Below are positions 35,832-44,838 of a DNA stretch of 64,000 nt, in pieces; the stretch's first letter is position 1; every line of letters begins with the position of its first letter. The translations under genes and the position numbers were made by a program. Source of the DNA: Bryobacteraceae bacterium (lineage in GTDB: Bacteria > Acidobacteriota > Terriglobia > Bryobacterales > Bryobacteraceae); contig JAHCHE010000003.1 of the NCBI GenBank assembly GCA_026129905.1, positions 1 through 64,000 of the forward strand. Direction: 5' to 3'. Under the pieces are notes generated by a model that worked only from the letters and a program-made list of their open reading frames with translations, was not told the origin of the DNA and made no database searches.

Positions 35832-36667
35832 GGCCGGCCGGACCTCTGCCGGGCCGCATCGTAAAGGATGATGCCCGCCGCCACCGCCACGTTCAGGCTC
35901 TCGACGCCGGCGGTCGGGATGCGGAGTTCGGTTGCGCCTGCGCGGAACGCCTCGCTGACGCCGCGGCTTTCGCTGCCCAAAACCAGCGCAAATCCGCCCC
36001 TCAGGTTGGCGTCGCCCAATACCGCTCCGCCCCGCGGCGTTGCAACGTAAAGGGCGAGACTTCGGCCGCGAATCTCGTTGCGAACCGCCGCGCCATCATA
36101 GCCTTCGACAAACGGCGTCCGAAACAGTGAGCCGGCGGAGGCCCGGAGCGTCTTCGGATTGTGGGGACTGACCGATCCTCGGAGGAAGATTATTCCGCTC
36201 GCGCCGAATGCCTCCGCCGCGCGCGCCACGGCGCCGGCGTTGCCCGGATCCTGAATGCCGTCCAGCGCCACCACCAGCGGGGCCTCGCCAAAAAGCTCCT
36301 CGACCGTCCATTGCCGCGGCGCCACCAGGGTGATGACGCCTTGGCTGTGCTCGGTGGAAGAAATCTCGCGGAACAGCCCGTCCTCCAGCGCCACCACGCG
36401 GACCTCGGGCCGCGCAGCGACGCGCTCCCGGGCCGCCGCCGCCTCGGACGCCGCCGCCAGCACGGCGCTTATTGGCCGGCCGCTCCGCAGCGCCTCCTCC
36501 ATGAGGTGAACGCCCTCGGCTACCGCAAAGCCGCCGCTGGTGAGACCGCCTCGCGTGACGGCCCGGCGGACGTCTTTCAGCAGCGGGTTGCGAGAACTGG
36601 TGAGCACGGCCGTGCTGATGACTTCCGCTCGCCGACCTCCGATAGTGGCGCGCGCGGCTCCTCCCAC
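35828..36667 (-). CDS. SpoU-type RNA methyltransferase (TrmH/RlmB family, 279 aa)
   Basis: SPOUT knot motifs: LDGIQDPGNAGAVARAAEAFG (motif 1), VLGSESRGVSE (motif 2) and LRIPTAGVESLNVAVAAGIILYDA (motif 3). The N-terminal part is an L7Ae-like substrate domain (LTSSRNPLLKDVRRA). The ORF opens with GTG at 36667 but the conserved part begins near residue 20; a GTG at 36607 is an alternative start. 2'-O-methylates 23S rRNA or tRNA; the exact site cannot be told. Confidence 0.87.
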   Translation of the reverse strand: MGGAARATIGGRRAEVISTAVLTSSRNPLLKDVRRAVTRGGLTSGGFAVAEGVHLMEEALRSGRPISAVLAAASEAAAARERVAARPEVRVVALEDGLFREISSTEHSQGVITLVAPRQWTVEELFGEAPLVVALDGIQDPGNAGAVARAAEAFGASGIIFLRGSVSPHNPKTLRASAGSLFRTPFVEGYDGAAVRNEIRGRSLALYVATPRGGAVLGDANLRGGFALVLGSESRGVSEAFRAGATELRIPTAGVESLNVAVAAGIILYDAARQRSGRP

Positions 36668-36737
36668 GTAGACTGTTTAGGTGCGCCCACGGCGGAATAC
36701 GCCACGCCGCGGCCTGCGAGTAGCATCATACCGCAAC

Positions 36738-37334
36738 ATGCGGCGCCTCCTTTGGATCCTGTTTGCGCTGCTGGCGGCGACCGCGGTCGTTGGCGGCTTG
36801 CGCACCGCTTCGCTCATGCTCCAGATCGACCGGCAGTCCTCTCAGGACGAAGCCAGAAAGGTGGATGTCATCGTGATCCTGGGCGCGGCCGAGTATCGCG
36901 GCAGACCCTCGCCCGTTTTCAAGGCGCGCCTGGACCACGGACTGGAACTATACCGGCGCGGCATTGCTCCCCACATCCTTACCACCGGCGGCGCCGGTGG
37001 CGACCCGGACTTCACCGAGAGCGAGGTGGGACGGGCCTACCTGATCCAGCATGGCGTGCCTTCGGAAGTCATCATCCTGGAGCCGGCAGGCGAAAGTACT
37101 GTCCACAGCGCCGCCGCCAGCGCGGAAATCATGCGGCGAATGAACCTTGACTCCTGCGTGGTCGTTAGCGATGGCTACCATATCTTTCGCGCCAAGAAGC
37201 TCCTCGAAGAGCACGGTATGAAGGTGTACGGTTCGCCCCGCCCGTCTCCCCGGCGGTCCGACTGGCGGTATTGGCGGCTTTGCTTCCGTCAGGCCGTGGG
37301 ATACATGCTCTGGTCCATGGGGGTAAGAGTCTGA
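36738..37334 (+). CDS. YdcF/SanA-like DUF218 protein (198 aa)
   Basis: Starts at ATG 36738 with a membrane helix (LLWILFALLAATAVVGGL), then the DUF218 core: VDVIVILGAAEYRGRPSPVF, HILTTGGAGGDPDFTESEVG, GESTVHSAAASAEI and VVVSDGYHIFRAKKLLEEHG. DUF218 proteins act on envelope precursors or are of unknown role. Divergent from the methyltransferase gene, 71 bp away. Confidence 0.85.
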   Translation: MRRLLWILFALLAATAVVGGLRTASLMLQIDRQSSQDEARKVDVIVILGAAEYRGRPSPVFKARLDHGLELYRRGIAPHILTTGGAGGDPDFTESEVGRAYLIQHGVPSEVIILEPAGESTVHSAAASAEIMRRMNLDSCVVVSDGYHIFRAKKLLEEHGMKVYGSPRPSPRRSDWRYWRLCFRQAVGYMLWSMGVRV

Positions 37335-37453
37335 GGGGGCTGGTTTTCCGGTTCCGCTGGCGCTCGCAGCCCAAACGCTTGTAACCTAAGTATTTGCCGG
37401 TACGCCTTCACTGTTGAGGCTTTTTCGAGCTTACGTGCCGGACCGAATTCCGC

Positions 37454-38092
37454 GTGTCAGTGGATTTTCAACTCATCCGGCGGGTACAGGACGGCGACGA
37501 TGTTGCCTTTAACGAGCTTGTCCAGCAGTATCGCAAGCGGATTCTCGGCACGATCGCGCGCATCATCGGTCGGCCGGAGGACGTGGAGGATGTCGGGCAG
37601 GAAGTCTTTGTCCGCCTGTACTTTTCCATCGATCAGCTCCGCACGCCGGAGGTTTTCGAACCCTGGCTGTACCGGCTTACCGTCAATGCGGCCTACGACT
37701 ATCTGCGTAAGCAGCGGCGCAGGTCCGAAGCCCGTCTTGCCGATCTGTCGGACCAGCAGATCCTCCTCGCCGATGCGGCCGCCGGGTCCAGAGAAGCCGC
37801 CGAGAAGCATCGCAGAACTCAGGTGCGCGACACCGTCCAGGCCTTGCTGGCCGAGATCTCCGAGGAGGATCGAGTACTGCTAACGTTGAAGGAAATTGAG
37901 CAGTTGTCGCTCAAGCAGCTTGAAAACATCTACCGGGTGAACGAGAATGCCCTTAAGGTGCGGCTGTTCCGCGCTCGCCAGCGCGTGCTCAAAGCCTATG
38001 GTAAGATGCAAGCGGCAACAGCGAGAGCGACCGAACCCAGTAGGGATGTGACTGGAGCAAACGATGTACCCAGACGAGGAACGGCTCGATAG
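37454..38092 (+). CDS. ECF-type RNA polymerase sigma factor (212 aa)
   Basis: GTG start. Region 2 (AFNELVQQYRKRILGTIARIIGRPEDVEDVGQEVFVRLY) and region 4 (LKEIEQLSLKQLENIYRVNENALKVRLFRARQRVLKAYG) are both present. About 25 residues of tail after region 4 are extra. It overlaps the next gene by 29 bp, so an anti-sigma partner is expected there. No obvious autoregulated -35/-10 repeat upstream. Confidence 0.9.
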   Translation: MSVDFQLIRRVQDGDDVAFNELVQQYRKRILGTIARIIGRPEDVEDVGQEVFVRLYFSIDQLRTPEVFEPWLYRLTVNAAYDYLRKQRRRSEARLADLSDQQILLADAAAGSREAAEKHRRTQVRDTVQALLAEISEEDRVLLTLKEIEQLSLKQLENIYRVNENALKVRLFRARQRVLKAYGKMQAATARATEPSRDVTGANDVPRRGTAR

Positions 38093-38411
38093 CCTCTTTG
38101 CCGCATACCGCGAGGCGTTGCCCGATCCCGAAACGGGCCCGGCGTTCATGCCGGGATTGTGGTCCAGGATCGATGCCCGCCGCCGCAGCGCGAAGCTTCT
38201 TCGACGGCTCACCGGAGCGTTCGTCACGACGGCTGTCGCGCTATCGCTCATCATGGCGTTCCAGATCGCCCGCGCCCCGGCGAACCTCGCCGAAACAACG
38301 ACGTACGTCGATACTCTCGATGAGGAGGATATCTACCACACCGTCGCGCAAGCGGACGCCTCCAGGTTCGTGATCCGGCCGACGGTTGCGCCCGGAGGCT
38401 TTGAAGACTGA
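38064..38411 (+). CDS. single-pass membrane protein, candidate anti-sigma partner (115 aa)
   Basis: Overlaps the sigma gene by 29 bp and the next gene by one base. Residues 1-45 are cytosolic, then a membrane helix (LTGAFVTTAVALSLIMAFQIA) and a short periplasmic tail with an acidic stretch (VDTLDEEDIYHTV). No ZAS zinc motif (HxxxCxxC), so if it is an anti-sigma factor it is an unusual one. The position is the main evidence. Confidence 0.6.
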   Translation: MYPDEERLDSLFAAYREALPDPETGPAFMPGLWSRIDARRRSAKLLRRLTGAFVTTAVALSLIMAFQIARAPANLAETTTYVDTLDEEDIYHTVAQADASRFVIRPTVAPGGFED

Positions 38412-38818
38412 TGAAACGCTCCACTCTCACCTTATTGTTGTCCCTCTCGCTGGTGTTCTTGAGCGGGTTGCTGGTGGGTTTCTTCAGCGAACGCATGGTC
38501 TGTTCCCGGAGCGTCTCCGCGAGCCCGCCGCCGGCCCGCCTCACCCCCGAACAGTTCCGCCAGCATTACGTGGAAACCATGAACGCCAGGCTGCAACTGA
38601 CGCCCGAGCAACTCACCCGCCTCGACGCCATCCTGGACGACACCCGAACCGGCTTCCAGCAATTGAAGCAGAAGCAGACCGATGAGATCAATGCGATGCT
38701 CACCGCCGAGCAGCAGGTCGCCTACGCTCAACTCCGCAAGGAGCGCGAAGAACGCCGCAAGCGCGAAGAGCAGCAGGCCCGCGAGAACGAGCAGAAACAG
38801 TCCAAGCCCGCCGAATAG
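38411..38818 (+). CDS. Spy/CpxP-like periplasmic protein (135 aa)
   Basis: One N-terminal membrane helix (LLLSLSLVFLSGLLVGFF), then the LTxxQ-type helical region (LTPEQFRQHYVETMNARLQLTPEQLTRLDAILDD and TAEQQVAYAQLRKEREERRK). Such proteins sense misfolded or metal-stressed envelope proteins and often belong to sigma/anti-sigma operons, as here. The C-terminus is very charged and probably coiled coil. Confidence 0.7.
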   Translation: MKRSTLTLLLSLSLVFLSGLLVGFFSERMVCSRSVSASPPPARLTPEQFRQHYVETMNARLQLTPEQLTRLDAILDDTRTGFQQLKQKQTDEINAMLTAEQQVAYAQLRKEREERRKREEQQARENEQKQSKPAE

Positions 38819-39810
38819 TGTCGCCACTGCCTGCCGGTAAGCTCCCGGCGCGCCTCCTGCGCCCTTTCCTCGATTCGCTTCCTTCCGCCGACCCGAGCGT
38901 GCTCGTTCGCCCAACCGTCGGTGAGGACGCCGCCGTGATCGACCTTGGCGGTCCGGAACTCCTCGTCGCCAAGGCGGACCCGATCACCTTCGCCGCCCTC
39001 GATCCGGCCCGCTACCTGCTGACGGTCAACGGCAACGACCTGGCAACTATGGGCGCCGAGCCGCGCTGGCTTCTGGTGACCACGCTGCTGCCGGAAGGCG
39101 TCCACGAAGAAGATGCCCAACGGACTCTGGCCCGCCTGTCGGAAGTCTGCGCCGCTTCCGGCGTCTCGCTCGTCGGTGGCCATACCGAGATCACCGTCGG
39201 CCTGCCGCGGACGATTCTGGCTGGGTGCCTGCTCGGGACGGTCGCCCGTGGCAAGCTGCTTCGGACCTCCGGCGCCAGGGCCGGCGACGCGGTGCTGTTG
39301 GCCGGCGGCATCGCCATCGAGGGCACGGCCATTCTCGCCTCCGAACACGCCGATCGCCTTCGGAGCGCAGGCGCGGATCCCGGCGCGATCGCGCGCGCGG
39401 CAACCTGGCTGGATTCGCCGGGAATCTCGGTGCTCCCGGCGGCGCGCTATCTGCGTTCGCTCGAAACCATCCACGCCATGCACGATCCAACCGAAGGCGG
39501 ATTGGCCACGGCCCTGCACGAACTCGCCGAAGCGGCCGCCGCCGGCATCCGGGCGAATCTCGGGTCCGTACCCGTCCTGCCGGAATCGAAAGCGATTTGC
39601 GACGCCCTGGGGCTCGACCCGCTTGGCCTGCTGGCGTCGGGCGCGCTGTTGGCCGCTCTTTCTCCCGCCGAAGCCGGCGCCGCCGTAAAAGGCCTGTATG
39701 AGCGCGGCATTCCCGCCGAGGTCATCGGTCAACTGGTCGCGCCGGAAGACGGCGACGCGCTGCCTTCGTTCCCGCGGGACGAACTCGCTCGCTTTCTCTC
39801 GTCAACGTGA
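38818..39810 (+). CDS. AIR synthase-related protein (HypE/PurM fold, 330 aa)
   Basis: The GTG start shares its G with the TAG stop of the preceding gene (TAGTG). PurM-type N-terminal domain: PTVGEDAAVIDLGG, KADPITFA, VNGNDLATMGAEPRWLLVTTLLP and GGHTEIT; C-terminal domain: DPTEGGLATALHELAEAA. Members use ATP to dehydrate or amidate substrates; HypE-like paralogues without hydrogenase genes are common and unassigned. No hydrogenase genes here. Confidence 0.82.
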   Translation: MSPLPAGKLPARLLRPFLDSLPSADPSVLVRPTVGEDAAVIDLGGPELLVAKADPITFAALDPARYLLTVNGNDLATMGAEPRWLLVTTLLPEGVHEEDAQRTLARLSEVCAASGVSLVGGHTEITVGLPRTILAGCLLGTVARGKLLRTSGARAGDAVLLAGGIAIEGTAILASEHADRLRSAGADPGAIARAATWLDSPGISVLPAARYLRSLETIHAMHDPTEGGLATALHELAEAAAAGIRANLGSVPVLPESKAICDALGLDPLGLLASGALLAALSPAEAGAAVKGLYERGIPAEVIGQLVAPEDGDALPSFPRDELARFLSST

Positions 39811-39843
39811 GCGCCGGTGGGCGGCCGGAATCGCTACGAACCG

Positions 39844-41565
39844 CTAACGCCGTTCGATCTCGCGCCGCGTCGCCGTCATCGCTTGCCGCAACCCGGCGAG
39901 TTCCTCCAGCCGCTCGGTCAAGAGCCGCCGCTGAGCCCGCACAAACTGCGCATACGGCGCGACGCCCTCGTTCATGCGCCGGAGGCTGCGCTCGATCTCG
40001 CCCTCGAAACGAGAGGTCAACGCGCTCATCAGTTGCTGCCGCAGCCGCGCCACTTTCTCCCGCAGTTCGTTCCGGGCGGCGCGCCGCTTGTGCGGAATCA
40101 CCAAGAATCCCACCGCCGCCAGCACGCTCGCCGCGGCAACTCCGGTGATATCCGCCGCGGTCGAGGTGGCGGCGACCGTGACCAGCGCGCCCAGACCGAC
40201 CGCGCCCACCTCGATGAAAGCGGCGTTGGCCACCGCCCCCCGCACCGATTCGGCCATCCGGTCGGCTTCGGCCCGCTGATCGTAGCTTTCCATCGTCCGC
40301 TGCGCCGTGCGGCCGAGCGTATCGATCAGCCGCGCCCGGTCGTACTCGAGCCGCCCGCCGATGTCCCCGGCGGCCCGCTCGGAAAGCTCCGTCCGCCGCC
40401 GCAGCAGGTGGTCCCGGATCATCTGCCACTGCTGGAGTTCACTCGAGATCAGCCAGTCGATGATCGCGTCCACCCGCTTTTCGACGGTCGCCGGGACGTC
40501 GCCCACCACCTGCTTCTCGAATTCCGCTTTCACCTTGTCGCGCTTCAGCAGGTCGAAGACGCGGCCGACCCGAACGGTGTCGTCGATAAAATCCCTGCCC
40601 CGCGCCTCCATCTGGCGCAGGACGTTGTCGAGATCGGCCAGCCGCAGCCGGAATCCCTGGCTCATGTCCTCCTTGTAGACCTCCAGGCGGCTCTCGAGTT
40701 CCTCGATCGTGCCCAAGTCTTCCCGCAGTAGCGCCAGTTCCGCTTCGCCCCTTGCGGCGTTCTTCCCGATGACGTGTTCGCCGATGCCCAGCGGGTTCAG
40801 CAGCTTCAGGCGGACGCGCTCCTCCGCGTCCAGCGTTTCCACGACGTACCGCTCCAGCGCTTCGAAGCCCGCCGGAACCGGCCCTCCGGTCTGCTTGGCC
40901 CGCAGCGCCTCTCGCGCGGAAATCAGGAAGATATCCGGATAAATTCCCAGTAAACGTATGGAATTGTCCGCGACAAATTCCCGCATTCGCTCCGCGTCTT
41001 CCGGCCGCTCCAGAATATCGATCTTGTTCACCACCACCACGATTTTCTTGCCCCACGCCCGGATCCGCTCCATGAACGCCCGCTCGCTCTCGGTAAACGG
41101 CCGATCCGCCGACGTGACGAAGAACACCAGTTCGGCCCGGGGAACGAACTCCTGGGTGATCGCCTCGTGCTTTCGCTCGATCGCGTTCGTTCCGGGCGTA
41201 TCGACGATACTGATGTCGCGCAGCAAGGCCACGGGCGCTTCGACCAACTGCCTCGACTCGTCCAGCGCCGTGCGGCCGGGCGCATCGCCGTAGCGGAGAA
41301 TCTGTATGGTCGTGGTGGTCGGGAGAACCCCTTCTTCCAGCACGGCCTCGCCCACCAGCGCGTTCACAAACACGCTCTTGCCGGCGTTGAATTCGCCCAC
41401 CACCACCAGCAGAAACAGGTCGTCCAATTGCCGGAGCGAGTTCCTGACGCCGGCCTCGTCCTCCGGCGCGGCGCCGGACCTCGAAAGGATGGCGAGGAGC
41501 TGCGTGAGCCGCTCGCGCACATCGGCGAGCCACGCTTCCTGCTCGGGTCGGAGAATGGTCTGCAC
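39844..41565 (-). CDS. dynamin-like GTPase (573 aa)
   Basis: GTPase motifs near the N-terminus: G1 GEFNAGKS, G2 TTTT, G3 DTPG, G4 NKID. The remainder is long helices, with a pair of hydrophobic stretches around residue 470-500 (VGALGALVTVAATSTAADI-like region then AASVLAAVGFLVIP) as in bacterial dynamin-like proteins that bind or fuse membranes. Ends with a coiled coil (RRLLTERLEELAGLRQAM). Reads from 41565, 10 bp after the 5'-nucleotidase gene, so probably one transcript. Confidence 0.85.
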   Translation of the reverse strand: MQTILRPEQEAWLADVRERLTQLLAILSRSGAAPEDEAGVRNSLRQLDDLFLLVVVGEFNAGKSVFVNALVGEAVLEEGVLPTTTTIQILRYGDAPGRTALDESRQLVEAPVALLRDISIVDTPGTNAIERKHEAITQEFVPRAELVFFVTSADRPFTESERAFMERIRAWGKKIVVVVNKIDILERPEDAERMREFVADNSIRLLGIYPDIFLISAREALRAKQTGGPVPAGFEALERYVVETLDAEERVRLKLLNPLGIGEHVIGKNAARGEAELALLREDLGTIEELESRLEVYKEDMSQGFRLRLADLDNVLRQMEARGRDFIDDTVRVGRVFDLLKRDKVKAEFEKQVVGDVPATVEKRVDAIIDWLISSELQQWQMIRDHLLRRRTELSERAAGDIGGRLEYDRARLIDTLGRTAQRTMESYDQRAEADRMAESVRGAVANAAFIEVGAVGLGALVTVAATSTAADITGVAAASVLAAVGFLVIPHKRRAARNELREKVARLRQQLMSALTSRFEGEIERSLRRMNEGVAPYAQFVRAQRRLLTERLEELAGLRQAMTATRREIERR

Positions 41566-41575
41566 GGCGCGCTCC

Positions 41576-42901
41576 CTACTCCAGCGTTCCCCGCTTCTTG
41601 ATCCACTCGATCAAGGCGTCGCGGACCAGCGCTCCCTGTTGCGAGAACCGCGGACCGCTATCCTTCCACTGGTCGGCAATGAAGTCGTTTGTCGCGAACA
41701 CGTACTCGCGCTCCGGGTCCAACTGGCGGCCGGCCGCCGCTTCTTTCGGGATCTGCTTCCCTTTCACCCTTTCGTACACGATCAGGTTGTCGAAGGGCAT
41801 GACGTTCCAGACGTGGCGCGCCAGCAGTTGTCCCTGCGGCAGACCGTCCCGCACTCCGCCCGGGTTCATGTACGCGACGTCGGCGCCGGAGACCTCCGCC
41901 ATCGCCCGTTCCAGCAGCGCCTTCGTCTCCCGCCGGTCGAACCTGCGCGCGGCGACCCCGATCGGCCGATCGACCACGGCCGCGACTTTCGATTCCCATT
42001 TATGGACCAGCGCTTCCACCTTCCGGTCCGCCGGATAGCGCCGGGTGGTGTCGATGGGAACGCGCCGCCACTGATACTGGACGATCCGTTTTTTCTCCGT
42101 GTCCACCGTGAGGCTGAGCCGTCCGAGTTCGACGCCGTACGACCGTACCTTGACGGCCAGCCGCCCGTCGATCTCGCGGACCTCCTTCTGTCCCGCATGG
42201 TCGTGCCCGCTGACCACCACCGACACGTCCGGCGCCTGCCGCAGGATGCGCTCGTCTTCCTCATGGCCCAGGTGGCCCAGAACGACAATCAGATCGCTTT
42301 GCGTCCGCAGTTTGGAAGCATAGCGGCGGACGGCTTCCACCACCGGCGCCGCCTTCCACGGCCCCCGGGCGTCTTCGCGCGTCAGCCGCGGCAGCGTTTC
42401 CGTCAACGCGCCGATGACCGCAACGCGCAATCCGCCGGCTTTGTGGATCGCGTACGCGCGCCCCGACAGCAATTCGCCTTTATCGTTCACCACGTTGGCC
42501 GCAATCACAGGATAATGTGCCGCCTTTACGAATTCGCGCGCCCTGCGCCAGCCGTAATCGAATTCATGATTGCCCAGCACGCCCACGTCGAAGCCGAGAT
42601 GGTTCGCGACCTCGTAGCACGGCAGACCCCGAAAAATGGAGGACACCGGCGTCCCCTGCACCAGGTCGCCGCCATTCAGCGTCAGCGTGGCGCCCGCGGT
42701 CTCCTTCTCCTTCCGGATCGCCGACGCAACGTACGCAAAGCCGCCGCGGCCCTGCTCGTCCGGAAGAAAGCGCGCGTGCAGATCGTTGATGTGAAGGATG
42801 GTGAGGTTTCGCTCCGCCGGGCGCGCCCTTGCGCCGCAGCCGAACAGGAGAATGGTCACAACAACCGGCTGCGCCAGCCGGCACAGGTTGAAAATAGTCA
42901 T
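41576..42901 (-). CDS. secreted UshA-type 5'-nucleotidase/2',3'-cyclic phosphodiesterase (441 aa)
   Basis: Signal peptide with possible lipobox (VTILLFGCG). Metallophosphatase motifs in order: HINDLHARF, NGGDLVQGTP, LGNHEFDYG, LGHLGHEED and VSGHDHAGQ. C-terminal nucleotidase domain: VAYMNPGGVRDGLPQG and FDNLIVYERVKGKQ. Dephosphorylates nucleotides or UDP-sugars in the periplasm or at the surface. Normal length. Confidence 0.9.
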   Translation of the reverse strand: MTIFNLCRLAQPVVVTILLFGCGARARPAERNLTILHINDLHARFLPDEQGRGGFAYVASAIRKEKETAGATLTLNGGDLVQGTPVSSIFRGLPCYEVANHLGFDVGVLGNHEFDYGWRRAREFVKAAHYPVIAANVVNDKGELLSGRAYAIHKAGGLRVAVIGALTETLPRLTREDARGPWKAAPVVEAVRRYASKLRTQSDLIVVLGHLGHEEDERILRQAPDVSVVVSGHDHAGQKEVREIDGRLAVKVRSYGVELGRLSLTVDTEKKRIVQYQWRRVPIDTTRRYPADRKVEALVHKWESKVAAVVDRPIGVAARRFDRRETKALLERAMAEVSGADVAYMNPGGVRDGLPQGQLLARHVWNVMPFDNLIVYERVKGKQIPKEAAAGRQLDPEREYVFATNDFIADQWKDSGPRFSQQGALVRDALIEWIKKRGTLE

Positions 42902-42944
42902 CCCGGCTATCTACATTTAACCACCCGCGCGAGAAGGGCTCCGA

Positions 42945-43886
42945 TCACGCGAGCCGCAGATGGCGGAACTGGGCGATTAATTCGAAATCGGTGCGCAGGG
43001 CGGCCGGCGATTCGCCGCGCTGCGAAATCGCGTCGGCGTCGATGTTGCCGAGGTCGTCCACCGCCCGGATGTAGTCCACCCGCGCCGGATCGATTCCCAT
43101 GATCCGGCAGCAGGTGGCGTCCACCGCCACCAGGTCCGCGCCCATAACGATGGCGCCCGCGTGTTTCGGCGCTCCCTGGATGGGGCCGTTGCCTTCCATG
43201 CCGACGATGCCGTCGACGATCGCGAACGTGCGGCGGAAAATCCGCTGGAGCGCGGGTATCGCCCGGTTGATGCCCACGTAGTGCAGCCAGTTTTTCGGCC
43301 AGCCGTAGACGGCGCCCGGGACCACGCCGAAGAAGTTCTTCATCGACAGCGTCGCGCCCACCCAGTGGTGCGTCTTCATTTTCGGAATCGAGACCACCAG
43401 GTCCGCCGCCAGCGCTTTCTTCGACAGGTAGACATCGCCGCCGAAAAAGCCGGACACCGCCGCCGCTTCGTCCAGGTTGAGATCGACGAAGCGCTGCTCG
43501 AAGCGCGGCACGAGACTCCGGTAGCGCGCCTGTTCCGCCAGGTCCATCGTGTCCCGCCGGTGTCCCGGGCCTTCTCCGATCATGACCTCCGCCGCGCCCA
43601 GCCGTTCGAACAGCTCGACGGCGGCGGCCAGCACCGACGCGTCGGTGTTGATCGAGTTGGCCGAATCGAACTCCACCAGGTTCGGCTTCAGCAGTACGCG
43701 CTTCCCACGCGCCTCCAGTCCGCATAGCTGTGCGCCGCGCGCCAGCAAATTCGCGAGATCGGCCGCATAGGAGCCGGCGTGAAGGACCGCGACCGTCGAC
43801 TCGGCGCCGGGGCGGCGAAGCGGCCCGCAGGAGCACGCCAGACCGGCGGCCATGGGTAGGAATAAACGTCGAGGCATGGGATTCAT
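42945..43886 (-). CDS. DUF362 iron-sulfur-like protein (313 aa)
   Basis: ATG 43886 overlaps the stop of the preceding gene (ATGA). Lipoprotein-like start (RLFLPMAAGLACSCG). DUF362 core: VLLKPNLVEFDSANSINTDASVL, PKMKTHHWVGATLSMKNFFGVVPG, VDGIVGMEGNGPIQGAPKHAGAI and DATCCRIMGIDP. DUF362 proteins are often annotated as putative Fe-S or redox proteins of unknown function. Its two-gene partner is the terpene-cyclase-repeat protein. Confidence 0.82.
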   Translation of the reverse strand: MNPMPRRLFLPMAAGLACSCGPLRRPGAESTVAVLHAGSYAADLANLLARGAQLCGLEARGKRVLLKPNLVEFDSANSINTDASVLAAAVELFERLGAAEVMIGEGPGHRRDTMDLAEQARYRSLVPRFEQRFVDLNLDEAAAVSGFFGGDVYLSKKALAADLVVSIPKMKTHHWVGATLSMKNFFGVVPGAVYGWPKNWLHYVGINRAIPALQRIFRRTFAIVDGIVGMEGNGPIQGAPKHAGAIVMGADLVAVDATCCRIMGIDPARVDYIRAVDDLGNIDADAISQRGESPAALRTDFELIAQFRHLRLA

Positions 43887-44788
43887 GGAACCGATTCGGT
43901 CTCGAACAGGCGGAAGTTGCCGTCCGGCGCTCCGATCGCCTCGAGCGCCGCCACGTGCACCGGCCCCTTCACCTCTTCCGTGGGCGACAGTACCTCCGGC
44001 GCCGGCTGTCCGTAAGCCTGGAGGCAGATGGCCGTCCAGGCGCGGGCCAGGCGCGACGTCATTCTCGCGCCGCTCGCTCCAGTCCCCAGCGGCGGCGGCT
44101 GAAATCCCGCGGCGCCTCTCATCGCCAGCGACGCGATCGCCGTCAGTTCCGGATAGGAGGGAAGCGCATGGCCGAGCACCAGGCGGTTTCCGTAGTTCCA
44201 CCCGCCGTCGGCGGCGCGTCGTCCAAGCAGCATCTGCTCTCCCATCGCCACCCGTTCCCGCAATCGCGCGCGCAAACCCGCCGGCAGGCTGAGATAATCG
44301 TCGGCCTTCCGCAGCGCGATCAACGCGTGGCAGGTCGGCTCCACCCAGGAGCCGGTACCGGGTAGCCACGGCCACCCGACGATGCTCGGATCGTGGCCGA
44401 ACAACGTGGGCAGCGCCCGGTACATTACCCGCTTCCAAAAGGTTCCCTCGGCGCCCTTATTCCCCAGTAGCCAATTGACGCCGGCGAGGAAGCCCTCGCC
44501 GTACTCCCGCCGGACGCAGTGCGCCGTCACGCATAGCGCGGTAGTCCAATGGGCCCGCTGGACTCCGGGCGCCGGAGGCCACGACCCGTCGGCCTGCTGC
44601 CAGGAACGAAGCCTTTGCCAGCCCCGATCCGCCGCGTCTGTCCCGCCACTCTTGCCATGCAGCGCCAGGATCGCATAGGCGGTCGGCTCCACCCAGGGTG
44701 GCCCGCCGGGCGCATAGCCCCATCCGCCATCCGCATGCTGCGCGTTCAGAAGGAAGCGCAAACGCAATTCCAGGACTTGCCCGGTCAT
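43883..44788 (-). CDS. squalene cyclase/prenyltransferase-repeat protein (301 aa)
   Basis: ATG 44788 has GGAAGG nearby; upstream of it the frame is not protein-like. The protein consists of (alpha/alpha)6-type repeats with QW-like motifs (QHADGGWGYAPGGPPWVEPTAYAILAL, WQQADGSWPPAP, RRAADGGWNYGN). It is half the length of squalene-hopene cyclase and I see no DxDD catalytic motif, so cyclase activity is doubtful; it may be a prenyltransferase-fold protein with other function. Translationally coupled to the DUF362 gene. Confidence 0.75.
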   Translation of the reverse strand: MTGQVLELRLRFLLNAQHADGGWGYAPGGPPWVEPTAYAILALHGKSGGTDAADRGWQRLRSWQQADGSWPPAPGVQRAHWTTALCVTAHCVRREYGEGFLAGVNWLLGNKGAEGTFWKRVMYRALPTLFGHDPSIVGWPWLPGTGSWVEPTCHALIALRKADDYLSLPAGLRARLRERVAMGEQMLLGRRAADGGWNYGNRLVLGHALPSYPELTAIASLAMRGAAGFQPPPLGTGASGARMTSRLARAWTAICLQAYGQPAPEVLSPTEEVKGPVHVAALEAIGAPDGNFRLFETESVP

Positions 44789-44838
44789 CTCAGCCCTTCC
44801 ATCGGACCCTTCCCCCTGGCACTTTAGCCATGGTCTTC

